Below, in pieces: positions 8,000 through 17,800 of a DNA stretch of 64,000 bases; position 1 is the first letter of the stretch, and every line of letters starts with the position of its first letter. This stretch comes from UMGS1279 sp045540715 (GTDB lineage Bacteria; Bacillota; Clostridia; Oscillospirales; Acutalibacteraceae). The translations under genes were made by a program, and so were the position numbers. The stretch lies in assembly GCA_045540715.1 (NCBI GenBank), contig JAZQHT010000004.1:186001-250000 (forward strand), given 5' to 3'. Below the pieces are notes generated by a model. That model did not search any database, was not told the DNA's origin, and saw only the letters and a program-made list of their open reading frames with translations.

Positions 8000-8589
8000 A
8001 TCTTTGTTAAAAAGCTTTTACGGTGAACCGGGCATGCACCATATTTTTTAATTAATTCTATATGCTCCTTCGTACCGTATCCTTTATGTTTTTTAAAGTT
8101 ATACATTGGATATTCTTTATCAATTTCCAATAAAAATCTATCCCTTGAAACCTTTGCTAAAATTGATGCCGCAGAAATTGAATAAGACTTGCTATCCCCT
8201 TTTACAATGGCTTCGCTAATACCGTTAAGTTCAGGTGGAATTCTATTGCCGTCAATTAAGCAATAATCAACCTTTTTAAGACCTTTTACGGCTCTAGTCA
8301 TTGCAAGATAGGTTGCATTTAAAATGTTAAATTCTTCAATTTCTTCAACACTTGCGGTTGCAACACAATAATCAACCGCATTATTTATAATTACGTCGTA
8401 AAGGGCTTCACGCTTCTTTTCGCTTAATTTTTTACTATCGTTTAATCCTTCAATTATAAAAACGTCAGGCAAAATACAAGCGGCCGCATACACAGGGCCC
8501 GCAAGCGGTCCACGACCTGCTTCGTCAACACCGCATATAAGATTTAACCCTTGCGATTTTAAAATATTTTCATAAGAAAAATCAGGCAT
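7996..8589 (-). CDS. rnhB: Ribonuclease HII
   Basis: 197 aa. The motifs GVDEAGRGPLAGPV and later YCLIDGNR carry the catalytic acidic residues of type II RNase H, and AASILAKVSRD is the conserved helix. It removes RNA from RNA-DNA hybrids, including single ribonucleotides misincorporated in DNA. It sits between rbgA (1-nt gap) and yraN (4-nt overlap). Confidence 0.97.
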   Translation of the reverse strand: MPDFSYENILKSQGLNLICGVDEAGRGPLAGPVYAAACILPDVFIIEGLNDSKKLSEKKREALYDVIINNAVDYCVATASVEEIEEFNILNATYLAMTRAVKGLKKVDYCLIDGNRIPPELNGISEAIVKGDSKSYSISAASILAKVSRDRFLLEIDKEYPMYNFKKHKGYGTKEHIELIKKYGACPVHRKSFLTKI

Positions 8590-8590
8590 A

Positions 8591-9457
8591 TTAATTGGGC
8601 CTTTCTAACGTAATGTTACCAATTTTACCACCGCGAAATTCGTCTATTAGCATTATTGCGGCACGTTCTGTATCTGTATCTCCACCGCGAGCCTTCATAC
8701 CGCGTTTAGCGCCAATATTACATAAAATATCGTAGCTATCTTCATAATCTTCGTGAATTTCAACCTTATAACGATTTTCGAGTAGTGCTTTATACTTTGG
8801 ATTTAACACCAAAAATTCAATTAATTTTACGGCAATAAATTCAATATCTAAAAGGCTATCTTTTACAGCCCCCGTCATAGCTAAACGAATTGCCACTTCT
8901 TCATCTTCAAACTTAGGCCAAAGCACACCGGGTGTATCTAAAAGCAAGAAATTGTCTTTTGTTGAAAACCATTGATTGCCTCGTGTAACACCAGGACGAT
9001 CTTCAACCTTAGCGTGTTTATCGCCTAGTCTATTAATAAAAGAAGATTTGCCAACGTTTGGAATACCGACAACCATTAATCTTATAGCTTTGTTTATGCC
9101 CTTTTGCTTTGCGGCTTCAATCTTTTTAGAAAGAAGATTTTTTACAGCCGTAGCAAAATTTTTAAGGCCTGTACCACTTTTACAATCAACTGCAACGGCA
9201 GTAATGCCCATTTTTTTAAAATAGGCTATCCACTCGTTAGTAATTTCACTATCTGCAACGTCGCACTTATTGAGTAAAATTATTGACGGTTTGTTTTTTA
9301 ATATATCGTTAAGTTCGGGGTTGCGGCTTGAAAGGGGTGTTCTTGCATCTAAAATTTCAACCGCGGCATCTACTAAAGATAAACTCTCGCCAATTTTACG
9401 ACGGGTTTTAGCCATGTGGCCCGGGAACCACTGAATTTGTTTACCTGATTCAGCCAT
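8591..9457 (-). CDS. ylqF: Ribosome biogenesis GTPase YlqF/RbgA
   Basis: 288 aa circularly permuted GTPase. The G4 motif (LLNKCDVAD) precedes G1 (GIPNVGKSSF) and G3 (LLDTPGVLWP), the diagnostic order of this family. The N-terminus QWFPGHMAKTRR is also typical. It acts in late 50S assembly. The gene starts one base after the lepB stop with GGGGG as RBS, and rnhB follows at once: the widespread lepB-ylqF-rnhB order. Confidence 0.97.
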   Translation of the reverse strand: MAESGKQIQWFPGHMAKTRRKIGESLSLVDAAVEILDARTPLSSRNPELNDILKNKPSIILLNKCDVADSEITNEWIAYFKKMGITAVAVDCKSGTGLKNFATAVKNLLSKKIEAAKQKGINKAIRLMVVGIPNVGKSSFINRLGDKHAKVEDRPGVTRGNQWFSTKDNFLLLDTPGVLWPKFEDEEVAIRLAMTGAVKDSLLDIEFIAVKLIEFLVLNPKYKALLENRYKVEIHEDYEDSYDILCNIGAKRGMKARGGDTDTERAAIMLIDEFRGGKIGNITLERPN

Positions 9458-10039
9458 TTATATACCCCCAATTTTATTGAACGGGAATATTCTAAATATT
9501 GCTTTGCCTAAAACAAACTTTTTATTTATAAGCCCATTTTCACCAATGTTTTTTGAACGGCTATCTAAAGATTCACGACGGTTATCGCCTAAAACAAAGA
9601 TACAATCTTTTTTGACGGTTAAAGGAAATTCAACGTCGTAAAGGCCTGTAGAAGCCGCATTAATTGCATAATCTTTAATATACGTTTCGTTAAGTTTAAC
9701 ACCATCTACAAAAACGTAACCATCTTTAATATCAACAGTTTGGCCTTCTACTGCTATTACCCTTTTTATAATGGGGCTTTTATTGCCCGCATCTGTAACC
9801 GAATTATCGGTATTGCGAGAAATAACAACAATATCGCCTTGCTTTGGGGTGTAAAACAAATTAGAAATTACTACACGTTCACCATCGATTAAGGTGTTTT
9901 CCATAGAATCACCATCAATGCTTACAATTCTAAACAAAAAAGTAAATACAAGCACAACTACCAAAACCGACGATATAATAATATCCAGCCACTCAAAAAA
10001 GTCTTTTTTAAAGTTTCTTTTAGTAGTTTCTTGTTCCAT
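9458..10039 (-). CDS. lepB: Type I signal peptidase
   Basis: 193 aa from the chosen ATG at 10039, which has AAAGGTGG upstream; an extension to a TTG at 10063 is less likely. One N-terminal membrane anchor is followed by the catalytic Ser in SIDGDSMENTL and the Lys in PIIKRVIAVEG, then GDNRRESLDSR. It cleaves signal peptides outside the membrane. It follows rplS across a hairpin terminator with no room for its own promoter in the gap, so expression probably depends on readthrough or on a promoter inside rplS. Confidence 0.96.
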   Translation of the reverse strand: MEQETTKRNFKKDFFEWLDIIISSVLVVVLVFTFLFRIVSIDGDSMENTLIDGERVVISNLFYTPKQGDIVVISRNTDNSVTDAGNKSPIIKRVIAVEGQTVDIKDGYVFVDGVKLNETYIKDYAINAASTGLYDVEFPLTVKKDCIFVLGDNRRESLDSRSKNIGENGLINKKFVLGKAIFRIFPFNKIGGI

Positions 10040-10061
10040 GAAAACACCACCTTTAAAATGC

Positions 10062-10088
10062 AAAAAAGGGAACTAAAAAGTTCCCTTT
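10062..10088 (-). terminator. Intrinsic terminator between rplS and lepB
   Basis: Minus strand AAAGGGAACT, loop TTTT, AGTTCCCTTT followed by TTT. It sits 5 nt after the rplS stop and about 22 nt before the lepB ATG, so it probably lowers expression of the downstream genes relative to rplS. Confidence 0.85.
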
Positions 10089-10092
10089 AGTC

Positions 10093-10437
10093 TTACTTGA
10101 TTTGTTCTTTAACCTTGGCTGCTTTACCAACTCTATCACGTAGATAATATAGCTTAGATCTGCGAACTTTACCATGTCTAACAAGTTCAACCTTTTCAAC
10201 GTTAGGTGAATGAACCGGGAACACACGTTCAACGCCAACGCCGTAAGATACACGGCGAACGGTGAAGGTTTCGCTGATGCCGCTATTGTTGCGAGCGATA
10301 ACAGTGCCTTCAAAAATCTGAATTCTTTCTCTTTCGCCTTCGCGAATCTTTACGTGAACCTTAACGGTAGAACCGATTTCGATTACAGGAGCAGATTCTT
10401 TTAGGTTAGAAGCTACAAGATTTTTAATTGCGTCCAT
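10093..10437 (-). CDS. rplS: 50S ribosomal protein L19
   Basis: 114 aa, normal length. Typical features are GSTVKVHVKIREGERERIQ, the RRVSYGVGVERVFP segment and the basic C-terminus VRRSKLYYLRDRVGKAAK. It lies at the 30S/50S interface. The ATG at 10437 follows TAAGGAGG. It has its own promoter and a structured leader, as in other Firmicutes where rplS is controlled separately. Confidence 0.98.
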   Translation of the reverse strand: MDAIKNLVASNLKESAPVIEIGSTVKVHVKIREGERERIQIFEGTVIARNNSGISETFTVRRVSYGVGVERVFPVHSPNVEKVELVRHGKVRRSKLYYLRDRVGKAAKVKEQIK

Positions 10438-10556
10438 TGTTTTTTCCTCCTTAAAATTTCAGACGTTCATAAGTTTTAAACATAGAGGACCGCCCGCTTC
10501 ATTTGTCGTATAAACGGCTATGAACCCACCCTTAAGGAAAGGGTGAAATCAAACGC
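10438..10556 (-). ncRNA. Putative L19 leader (rplS 5' UTR)
   Basis: The transcript leader between the rplS promoter and ATG is about 120 nt and holds a clear CACCCTT/AAGGGTG hairpin near 10525-10550 plus further GC-rich segments, in otherwise AT-rich intergenic DNA. Position, length and context match the Rfam L19 leader of Firmicutes, thought to mediate autoregulation; the family assignment was not tested with a covariance model. Confidence 0.55.
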
Positions 10557-10562
10557 TATATT

Positions 10563-10591
10563 ATATTAGCACAAGACCTTTAAAAATGCAA
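10563..10591 (-). promoter_or_regulatory. Sigma-A promoter of rplS
   Basis: Minus strand -35 TTGCAT (10591-10586), 17-nt spacer, -10 TAATAT (10568-10563). It lies immediately after the DUF2344 gene and upstream of the structured rplS leader. Confidence 0.7.
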
Positions 10592-10605
10592 GTCTTTTTT
10601 TAAAA

Positions 10606-11241
10606 TTATTCAAAAGAAATTAAATCTTTTGTTAACAAATTATTTCTTGTTATTAAAACAGCAATATCTCTATTATTTAAAAACTCGTTTATTAATAACG
10701 ATGGGTTAATATTAAGTTCGTTACCTGCCGGTAAAACTAGTTTTAATAGTGTACCCTCTTTTGTTACCGTAATTTCATTTTTAATAATATGTGGTTTTAA
10801 ATCAATTTCGGTTTCTTTATTTTTTTTACCCTTTTTAATAACCTTAATTTCGGGTTTTAATAAAAAGGCTAAAAGTTCATCTTTAATATTGTCTTCAAAT
10901 AAAACAAAATATTCTGCATATTTAATTTCTTTTGGTTTTAACTTTGGCTCGGTTACCTTTATAATTTCAATTCCGTTTGGAATTACGGCGGTAATACGCT
11001 TTTGAATTTCGCTTAACGTTATATCTTCAGTTACTTTAAAATCCATAACCTCGTAATTACTTTCAAACCCCAAAGAAAGTGGTAAAGCAAAATTTATATA
11101 AGGATGTTTATTAAAGCCTTCTGTAAACCACACGGGAATTTCGGCTTTGCGAAGCATTCTTATCATAAACCTTGTTATATCAAGGTGAGAGACAAATTTC
11201 ATCCTGTCTTTCTTTTTATAAAAAACTCTTACATTTTCCAT
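10606..11241 (-). CDS. DUF2344 / TIGR03936 protein
   Basis: 211 aa, matching the TIGR03936 (DUF2344) family: VRVFYKKKDRMKFVSHLDITR at the start is the family hallmark, followed by FTEGFNKHPYINFALPLSLGFES. In Clostridia it is either fused to or placed directly after the B12-binding-type radical-SAM protein, as here (2-nt gap). Function unknown; the conserved pairing implies a joint role. Confidence 0.88.
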   Translation of the reverse strand: MENVRVFYKKKDRMKFVSHLDITRFMIRMLRKAEIPVWFTEGFNKHPYINFALPLSLGFESNYEVMDFKVTEDITLSEIQKRITAVIPNGIEIIKVTEPKLKPKEIKYAEYFVLFEDNIKDELLAFLLKPEIKVIKKGKKNKETEIDLKPHIIKNEITVTKEGTLLKLVLPAGNELNINPSLLINEFLNNRDIAVLITRNNLLTKDLISFE

Positions 11242-11243
11242 TG

Positions 11244-13088
11244 TTAATTCCTTTTATCTGTGCAAATGCCGCATTTATAACAAGTAGCACCGCAGTTATT
11301 ACATTGTTCACGACAATTACGTGTTGTTAAACTTTGTTTTGCTTTTTCGTTTTCTGAAATTAAATATTCCTTATTAACACCAATATCAATTACGTCCCAA
11401 GGACAAACTTCTGAATATGAAATGTCACGATAAGCATAAAACTCTGGGTTTACACCAGCTTTTTTGAAAGCAGTTTGCCATCTTTCAAAGTTAAAGCACT
11501 CGCCCCAGCTATCAAGTCTAGCCCCCATTTTAAAGGCATTTTCAATAACCTTTGATAAGCGGCGATCTCCTTTTGCAAAAACAGCTTCTAAATAAGAAGT
11601 TTCGCTATCGTGCCAGTTAACTCTAATCTTTTTAGATTTAACCGATTTTATAAGTAGTTCTTGCTTGCGTTCTAATTCAGCTTTGGTGTTTTGCGGATAA
11701 AACTGAAATGGTGTAAATGGCTTTGGAACAAAGCAAGCAACACTAATTGTAATATTGGGAGAAATGCCTTTAGGACGGTTTTCGGTTTGGTAATATAAAT
11801 CTAAAATTCTTTCTGCCAAATTTGCAATACCAATAATATCTTCATCAGTTTCATTGGGAAGTCCTAACATAAAGTATAGTTTTACCGTGAAATAACCGCC
11901 TGCAAATGCACGAGCACAAGCAGAAAAAATTTCTTCTTCGTTAATGTTTTTGTTAATAGAATCGCGAAGTCTTTGCGTGCCGGCTTCGGGGGCGAAGGTA
12001 AGACCGCTTTTTCTAATTGCTTTAACGCGGTCTAAAAGCTCGTCGGTAAAATTGTCAATTCTAAGAGAAGGCAAAGACAAGCTAACGCGTTTTTCTTCGG
12101 TATAATCTAATAATCCGCTTAAAAGTTTATTAATCTCACAATAATCGCTAGTACTTAAAGAAAGTAGCGACATTTCTTCGTAACCTGTATTTTTTAATAG
12201 TTCTTTTGCTTGGTTAATAATTGTATCGGCACTCTTTTCGCGCACGGGACGATAAATAAATCCTGCTTGACAAAAACGGCATCCGCGAATACAACCGCGA
12301 AAAACTTCTGCAACTGCGCGGTCGTGAACAATTTCTGTAAAGGGAACTACAAAATCTTTTGGATAATGAGAGGTGTTAAGGTCTTTAACTATTCTCTTTT
12401 TAACGGTTTTGGGCGCATTTTCTTTTGGTGTATAGTCTTTTATTGTGCCGTCTTCATTATATGTAACTTCGTAAAGTGAAGGTACGTAAATACCTTCAAT
12501 CCTTGCGGCTTCAACCAAAAATTCCTGTTTGGTGCTACCCTTTTGTTTATGTTTTTTATATAAATCTGTAAGTTCTAAATTTACTTCTTCACCTTCGCCG
12601 ATAATAAATAAATCAATAAAATCGGCAATGGGTTCGGGGTTACAAACAGCGGGGCCACCCGCAACAATAATTGGACTTAAATCTGTTCTATCTTTGCTAT
12701 AAAGCGGAATATTTGAAAGTTCTAACATATTTAATATGTTGGTGTAACACATTTCATAAAGAACAGAAAAGCCTATTATATCAAACTCTTTTAAGCTATC
12801 ACGACTTTCGAGAGCAAAAACAGGGATATTGTGTTTACGTGAAACCTCTTCAAAATCAATCCAGGGCGCAAAGGCACGTTCACACCAAACGTCTTCACGT
12901 TGGTTTAATGCAGAATATAAAATTTTAAGGCCTAAATGCGACATCCCGATTTCATAAGTATCGGGAAAGCATAAAACCCATCTGATTTTATCCTTTTTAT
13001 CTTTATAAACACTACCCTGTTCTCCACCCGAATATCTGCCGGGCTTTTGAACTGTTAAAAGCAGTTGTTCTAAACGTTTATCATCCAC
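11244..13088 (-). CDS. TIGR03960 family B12-binding-domain radical SAM protein
   Basis: 614 aa. The N-terminal part (about 35-190) resembles a B12-binding fold (VLCFPDTYEIGMSHLG). The radical-SAM cluster motif is RGCIRGCRFCQAGF, giving CxxxCxxC. The C-terminus ends in a Cys-rich tail (CREQCNNCG, CYKCGIC) that could hold another metal site. Start is GTG at 13088 after AAGGGG. The paired DUF2344 gene follows. The reaction is not known for this family. Confidence 0.9.
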   Translation of the reverse strand: MDDKRLEQLLLTVQKPGRYSGGEQGSVYKDKKDKIRWVLCFPDTYEIGMSHLGLKILYSALNQREDVWCERAFAPWIDFEEVSRKHNIPVFALESRDSLKEFDIIGFSVLYEMCYTNILNMLELSNIPLYSKDRTDLSPIIVAGGPAVCNPEPIADFIDLFIIGEGEEVNLELTDLYKKHKQKGSTKQEFLVEAARIEGIYVPSLYEVTYNEDGTIKDYTPKENAPKTVKKRIVKDLNTSHYPKDFVVPFTEIVHDRAVAEVFRGCIRGCRFCQAGFIYRPVREKSADTIINQAKELLKNTGYEEMSLLSLSTSDYCEINKLLSGLLDYTEEKRVSLSLPSLRIDNFTDELLDRVKAIRKSGLTFAPEAGTQRLRDSINKNINEEEIFSACARAFAGGYFTVKLYFMLGLPNETDEDIIGIANLAERILDLYYQTENRPKGISPNITISVACFVPKPFTPFQFYPQNTKAELERKQELLIKSVKSKKIRVNWHDSETSYLEAVFAKGDRRLSKVIENAFKMGARLDSWGECFNFERWQTAFKKAGVNPEFYAYRDISYSEVCPWDVIDIGVNKEYLISENEKAKQSLTTRNCREQCNNCGATCYKCGICTDKRN

Positions 13089-13089
13089 T

Positions 13090-13692
13090 TTATAATTCCC
13101 CTTTGCTTAAAAAAGTGCAAATTATTATATACATTATAAATAATATAATTGATATATTTTCCTTAATATTTAAAATTCCAAATATAGCACAAAAGATCAA
13201 TACCCCGGCTATTATAAAACTTATTATTTTTAAAATGAACATACTTTTATCTTTATTAAAAAAGATATTTAAAGTTAAAAACAACAGTTCTCCCCCGTCA
13301 AGTCCTACGGTAGGTAAAGAATTTATAACCATAACGGCAAAATTTGCCGCAGAATATACTAATAAAACTTTATTTAACGTTACCTTATATATTAAATAAA
13401 AAACAAAAAAGAAAAAGGCGTTTGTAATTATGCCAGAAGCCGCAATTATGCCCCTATCTTTATTTGATTTTGGCACAAATCCTGAAATATCAATATGAAA
13501 GGCTTTTAAAATAATATTTTTAGGTGCGCAAAACAACAAACACATCGCAATTAAATGCCCTATTTCGTGAATAATTATTGCAAAAAATATAGGTAATAAA
13601 TAACCCGTTCTGTCAATAATTAAAAGCAGTGCTAAAAAAGCAGAAAATGAAAAGGTAATAAATATTTCGGTTTTGAAAATTTTTATTTTCAT
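13090..13692 (-). CDS. SpoIVFB-like site-2 metalloprotease (M50)
   Basis: 200 aa, largely hydrophobic with about five to six membrane spans. The zinc motif HEIGH (42-46) lies in one span and the third-ligand motif NSLPTVGLDGG in a later one, the site-2 protease signature. In endospore formers SpoIVFB cleaves pro-sigma-K. The upstream gene encodes an M23-fold membrane protein overlapping by 4 nt, the same layout as spoIVFA-spoIVFB, so a sporulation role is likely but inferred. Confidence 0.75.
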   Translation of the reverse strand: MKIKIFKTEIFITFSFSAFLALLLIIDRTGYLLPIFFAIIIHEIGHLIAMCLLFCAPKNIILKAFHIDISGFVPKSNKDRGIIAASGIITNAFFFFVFYLIYKVTLNKVLLVYSAANFAVMVINSLPTVGLDGGELLFLTLNIFFNKDKSMFILKIISFIIAGVLIFCAIFGILNIKENISIILFIMYIIICTFLSKGEL

Positions 13693-14459
13693 TTTAGCTT
13701 CACATAATTTTCAGGGTTAACCTTATTTTCATTAAGTATTACTTCAAAATGAAGGTGTGGCCCGGTTGAACGCCCTGTTGAACCTACAAGTGCTATTGTT
13801 TGCCCGGCCTTTACAAAATCGCCGGTTTTTACCTTTAAACTACTGCAATGAGCATATACCGTTTTTAAACTTTCAGAGTGCTTAATTATAACGTAATAGC
13901 CATAAGAAGCATCATAACCTGCAAACTCTACACCGCCGCTTAAAGAAGCCATAATTTCATCTCCGAAATCCGCAGCTAAATCTACCCCGTTATGTGTGGC
14001 TTTGGTGTTTGATATGGGGTCAGTACGACTACCAAACGGAGAAGAAACGGTATAACTTTTTAAAGGCACCAAAAAACTATTACTGCTAATGTTTGCGCGT
14101 ATTTCGTTAAAAACAATTTGACTATCTTCCTGTGGGCCACCAGCCGCTACAAAACTGCTTGTACTTACAGTACTGCTATTATTTACAGAACTTGTTTCAC
14201 TTACAATACTGCCTATTTCTGTACTTGCTACAACCTCACTAGCGGTTAGGGTGTTTTCAAAATTTTCTTTATAAAAAAGTTTTGTTTCTTTATATAAATC
14301 TCCAAAAAAGTTTTTAATTATAAGTGCTATAGATAAAATCACAACGCACATTACGGTTTGAAGCACTAATATATAGCCTTTGCCGTCAAGCGCTTTAGGA
14401 AGTTTTGCAAGTTTTTGCTCATCCCTAATTTCTACTTTTCTGTTTTCTTCATATTCCAA
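13689..14459 (-). CDS. Membrane-anchored M23 peptidase, SpoIVFA-like partner
   Basis: 256 aa from TTG at 14459, chosen because AGGTGA lies 5 nt upstream. One membrane span at about 28-50, a Ser/Thr-rich linker at about 80-105, then a C-terminal M23 domain (about 130-250) with SPFGSRTDP, HNGVDLAA, VYAHCSS and GPHLHFEV. These keep the H-x3-D and HxH zinc ligands of LytM-type endopeptidases. SpoIVFA also has an M23 fold; the overlap with the SpoIVFB-like gene argues for that role, although an independent wall hydrolase is possible. Confidence 0.75.
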   Translation of the reverse strand: MEYEENRKVEIRDEQKLAKLPKALDGKGYILVLQTVMCVVILSIALIIKNFFGDLYKETKLFYKENFENTLTASEVVASTEIGSIVSETSSVNNSSTVSTSSFVAAGGPQEDSQIVFNEIRANISSNSFLVPLKSYTVSSPFGSRTDPISNTKATHNGVDLAADFGDEIMASLSGGVEFAGYDASYGYYVIIKHSESLKTVYAHCSSLKVKTGDFVKAGQTIALVGSTGRSTGPHLHFEVILNENKVNPENYVKLK

Positions 14460-14522
14460 AAAAATCACCTCATAAAAATCTATGCTAAAAATTAAGCAAT
14501 AATTACTTGGTGATTTTTTTAG

Positions 14523-14828
14523 TTATATTTGATGTTTTTGTAAATCTACACGGCCGTCTTCCAAAAAGGTTACGCCTTCATTTTTTAAAAGTTCTATTTG
14601 AGCGTTTACTCCGCCAAAAACAAATGCTTTTGCTGGAAGACCAAAACGGTTAACAACCCTATGACAAGGAATTATTGAAGGGTCGGGGTTTACGTGAAGA
14701 GCATATCCCACAACACGCGACCAACGTGGGTTCCCCGCAAGAGCTGCTACCTGCCCGTAAGTTGCAACTTTACCTTTTGGTATTTGCATTACAACTTTAT
14801 AGATTTTATTAAAAGTATTATCTTTCAT
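14523..14828 (-). CDS. Methylated-DNA--protein-cysteine methyltransferase (DNA-binding domain only)
   Basis: 101 aa from the ATG at 14828 (GGGTGA upstream). It consists only of the C-terminal AGT/Ada DNA-binding domain: GKVATYGQVAALAG, RVVGYALHVNPD, and the active-site PCHRVV. The reactive Cys is present, so this is more like a short alkyltransferase than an alkyltransferase-like (ATL) protein, which has Trp there. Short versions lacking the N-terminal domain are common in Clostridia. It is 38 nt after the GH106-like gene. Confidence 0.88.
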   Translation of the reverse strand: MKDNTFNKIYKVVMQIPKGKVATYGQVAALAGNPRWSRVVGYALHVNPDPSIIPCHRVVNRFGLPAKAFVFGGVNAQIELLKNEGVTFLEDGRVDLQKHQI

Positions 14829-14866
14829 AAATTCACCCAAAAATAATATTTATGAAAAACAAATAA

Positions 14867-17800
14867 TTATTCGGCTTTTAAAGAAATAATTCTTGGTGTG
14901 GTTAAAATGCCGCTTTCTTTTAACTGATAATCGTAGCTAAAGCAGTTACCCTTTGTACGCCAAAGTGGTGAGCCATACCAATCTTCCATTTTGTCGGTAT
15001 TATGTAGTGCGCCAAAGGTGTTAACTCTGTTACCAAAAGCAACTAAATTAATTGTGGCATCACTATCAATTACACCTAAATCGCAAGTATATGGCGCTAA
15101 TGCTACAATGCCTAGTTTATTGCTATTTAAATAAACGGCATTTGTAGTTGAAGCAAAACGGTCAAGTTTTAATACCTTTTTAGTGCCGTCAGGGGTTACG
15201 GGAATATGGTAAATAATATTGCCGCCATAGAAAGGCAAACCTTGATTAACAATATTTCCAAAACAAATAGTTTTTGGCATATCAATAATGGTTGCACTGT
15301 CTCCTGCCGCACGAACACCAAAGTCGCCTAAAATAAATGCGTTTTCTACAGTTGTTAAAGAACCGAATTTCACTGTTAAAATAAGGGTATTTTCGCCACG
15401 TTTAATAAGTGGTAATTTAACCTTATCAATATCAACGTCAACATACTTGCCGCAAGAAGTAGCCTTAACTTCTTTGCCATTAAATTCAATTTCTGTATTT
15501 TTTAGGTTTTCTAAAGCTAAAAAGCTTTCGGTTACCATAACGTCAGAATTAATTGTGAATTTAAGCTTTAAAATATGTTCTTCTTTTGGTTCGTTACCGG
15601 CATAAATCCAAGGTTGGCAACCCGATGCACCCTCTAAAGAATAACCTAAGCTTAATTTAGCAGAATCGTGAATTCGAAGCATTTCTTCTTTTGCTTGCCA
15701 CTCACCGACGTCAATTGCCCACTCTGCGATATCTAACATAAATACGTTTGGTTCTGAAAGTGAAAATTCAACACGTGAAGCAACCGGTAAATCTGAAATA
15801 ACTTCAGATTCTTTTTCTTCTTCAACCGTAACACCGCGTCCATCTTCTAATCTTAAAAGAAGGCTTGAGTGAGTATAGCAGTTCCACTCAATTATGGTTT
15901 TACCGTTTTCATAAGAGCATTTTATTGGGGCCATTTCACCTGTTAAAGTGTTAAGTTCTGTTGGTGCATATTCACCCTTAATTTTAATAACGTAATGTTC
16001 TTGTTCGGTAATATCTTTATTTCTTGTGGTTTTAACGTGGCAGATAAATAGGTTTTTACCGCTACCGTCTTTACGAAGACCATATAAAAGATTTTTAGAA
16101 TTTTTGCCATTTAAATCTTTAATTTCAATATCACGGTTTTCTTCTAAAACATTTAATAATTCAATTTTAGACCACTCAATTTTAATGGCTTTTTTAAGTA
16201 GCTTTTGTGGTAATTTAGAAGCTTTTGCATCAACAAGTGTTGGTGCTTTACCCATAACAATTACCTTACCACCGTTTTTAATAAAGTTTGCAACTGCATT
16301 TAAAGTTGATAAGCGTATTGTTTCTAACGACGGTAAAATTACAACGTCATATTCCATTTTTCCAACTTTAAAGCCTTTTTCTGTTTCTTGATATTGATTT
16401 TTAAGTAGCGATTCGCTAATAAAATCAAAATCTAAAGTATTATATAAAAGTAGTTTTGTTAGTTCTTCAAAACGATCATCCATATCTTGTAATATGGCTT
16501 TGGTTTGATTTTTTGGACCATAATGAAGCCAAGCAGATTCAACCGGGTGAATAACACCAATTTTAATATCTGCTTTGCCACGTGTCATAACGCTTGTAAC
16601 ACGTGCTAGATGGTCTTCAATATACGAATATTCTTTATACCAAGGAGATTGATGGCCAATAGAAGCTGGATAATCGCGTTTTGCTTCGCCACCCATTGCC
16701 ACCCAATATAAGTGTGGTACACGAACACTAACGCCTAGCGCTGCTTGCCAATCGCCTTGTAATTTATGACCTCTAAAGTCAAAGTCCCAGTTAGTAACAC
16801 CATAGCACTCACTCATAACGCCGGGATAACCGTATTGGTGTGTGGCACTAGCGGCTTGCTTAACGGTATTTAGTTCAACGTAGTCTTGAAGCATATCAAC
16901 ACCCGGCAAACTAAACGAACGATAAGAACGCATTGCCTCCCCGGTGGCGCGAATTTGTCTTTGTAAGGTTGGTTCTTCCATAACGTGACCGGTTAGCATA
17001 AGTCCGTTTTGTTTACACCAAGCACCAACGTTATCGGCATATGCAGTAACAAAACGTTCTGCAATATGGTCGTGGAAGTTATATCTTGTTACAGATGGTT
17101 TATCTTTTAATTCAAAAAATACTTCGGGTAGCTTTTCTAAAAAGCTTTCGCCATAGGTGGCTTTATATGTATCTTCAAAATCGGTAGTATATGGAACATA
17201 TACGTCGGTTTTGTCGGTAGCGTAATTTAATGTTTCTTTGGTTGAAAATTGTGGTTCGTCAGTAAAAATTGCGGGAATATCGCCGCCAAAATCATCACCA
17301 ACATGCTTTTTATATTCTTCGTGTGTTATTTTAATAAATTCGTCAATAGCAGATTTTGATAGTGTATCTACATATGCTTCATTATTAAACCAAGCAGAAT
17401 CTACTGCTGTTTCCATATAGGCATACCAAACGGTACCTTGTGCTTCTTCCCCATCGGTTAAAACCTTATAAGAAGCAATATAGCCGTCTTTATCTAACAC
17501 AACGTCGTACTTATTAAGTAAAACACCGTTTTCTGTTCTTTCAGCATGGGCATTTGCATCTTCAATAAGACCGTCTTTATGCCCAATTTCACCATTTTCA
17601 CTATAAGGGGTGGTGGTAAATAAAAGATGTTTTTTTCTAAACTCTTTATTTTTTGTAACATAGCCACCTGCATAACCTGAAGGCCACTTATCTTCATCGT
17701 AAAGCCAAGCTAGCATTTCTTCTTCTTTGGCTTTTTCTACGCAGTTTTTAATAAACTGCATAAATTCTTCTGAAAGATATTTTGTTGACATACCAACGCG

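Noticed and set aside
10571..10602. Terminator-like hairpin with T7 on the plus strand
   Set aside because: No plus-strand gene reads into it, and the same bases form the spacer and -35 of the rplS promoter.
14477..14484. CATAGATT as a sigma-E-like -10 for the SpoIVFA/FB-like pair
   Set aside because: One mismatch, no convincing -35, and the implied start would be too close to the ribosome-binding site.
14523..14828. Alkyltransferase-like (ATL) protein
   Set aside because: The active-site PCHR cysteine is present, whereas ATL proteins have Trp there.
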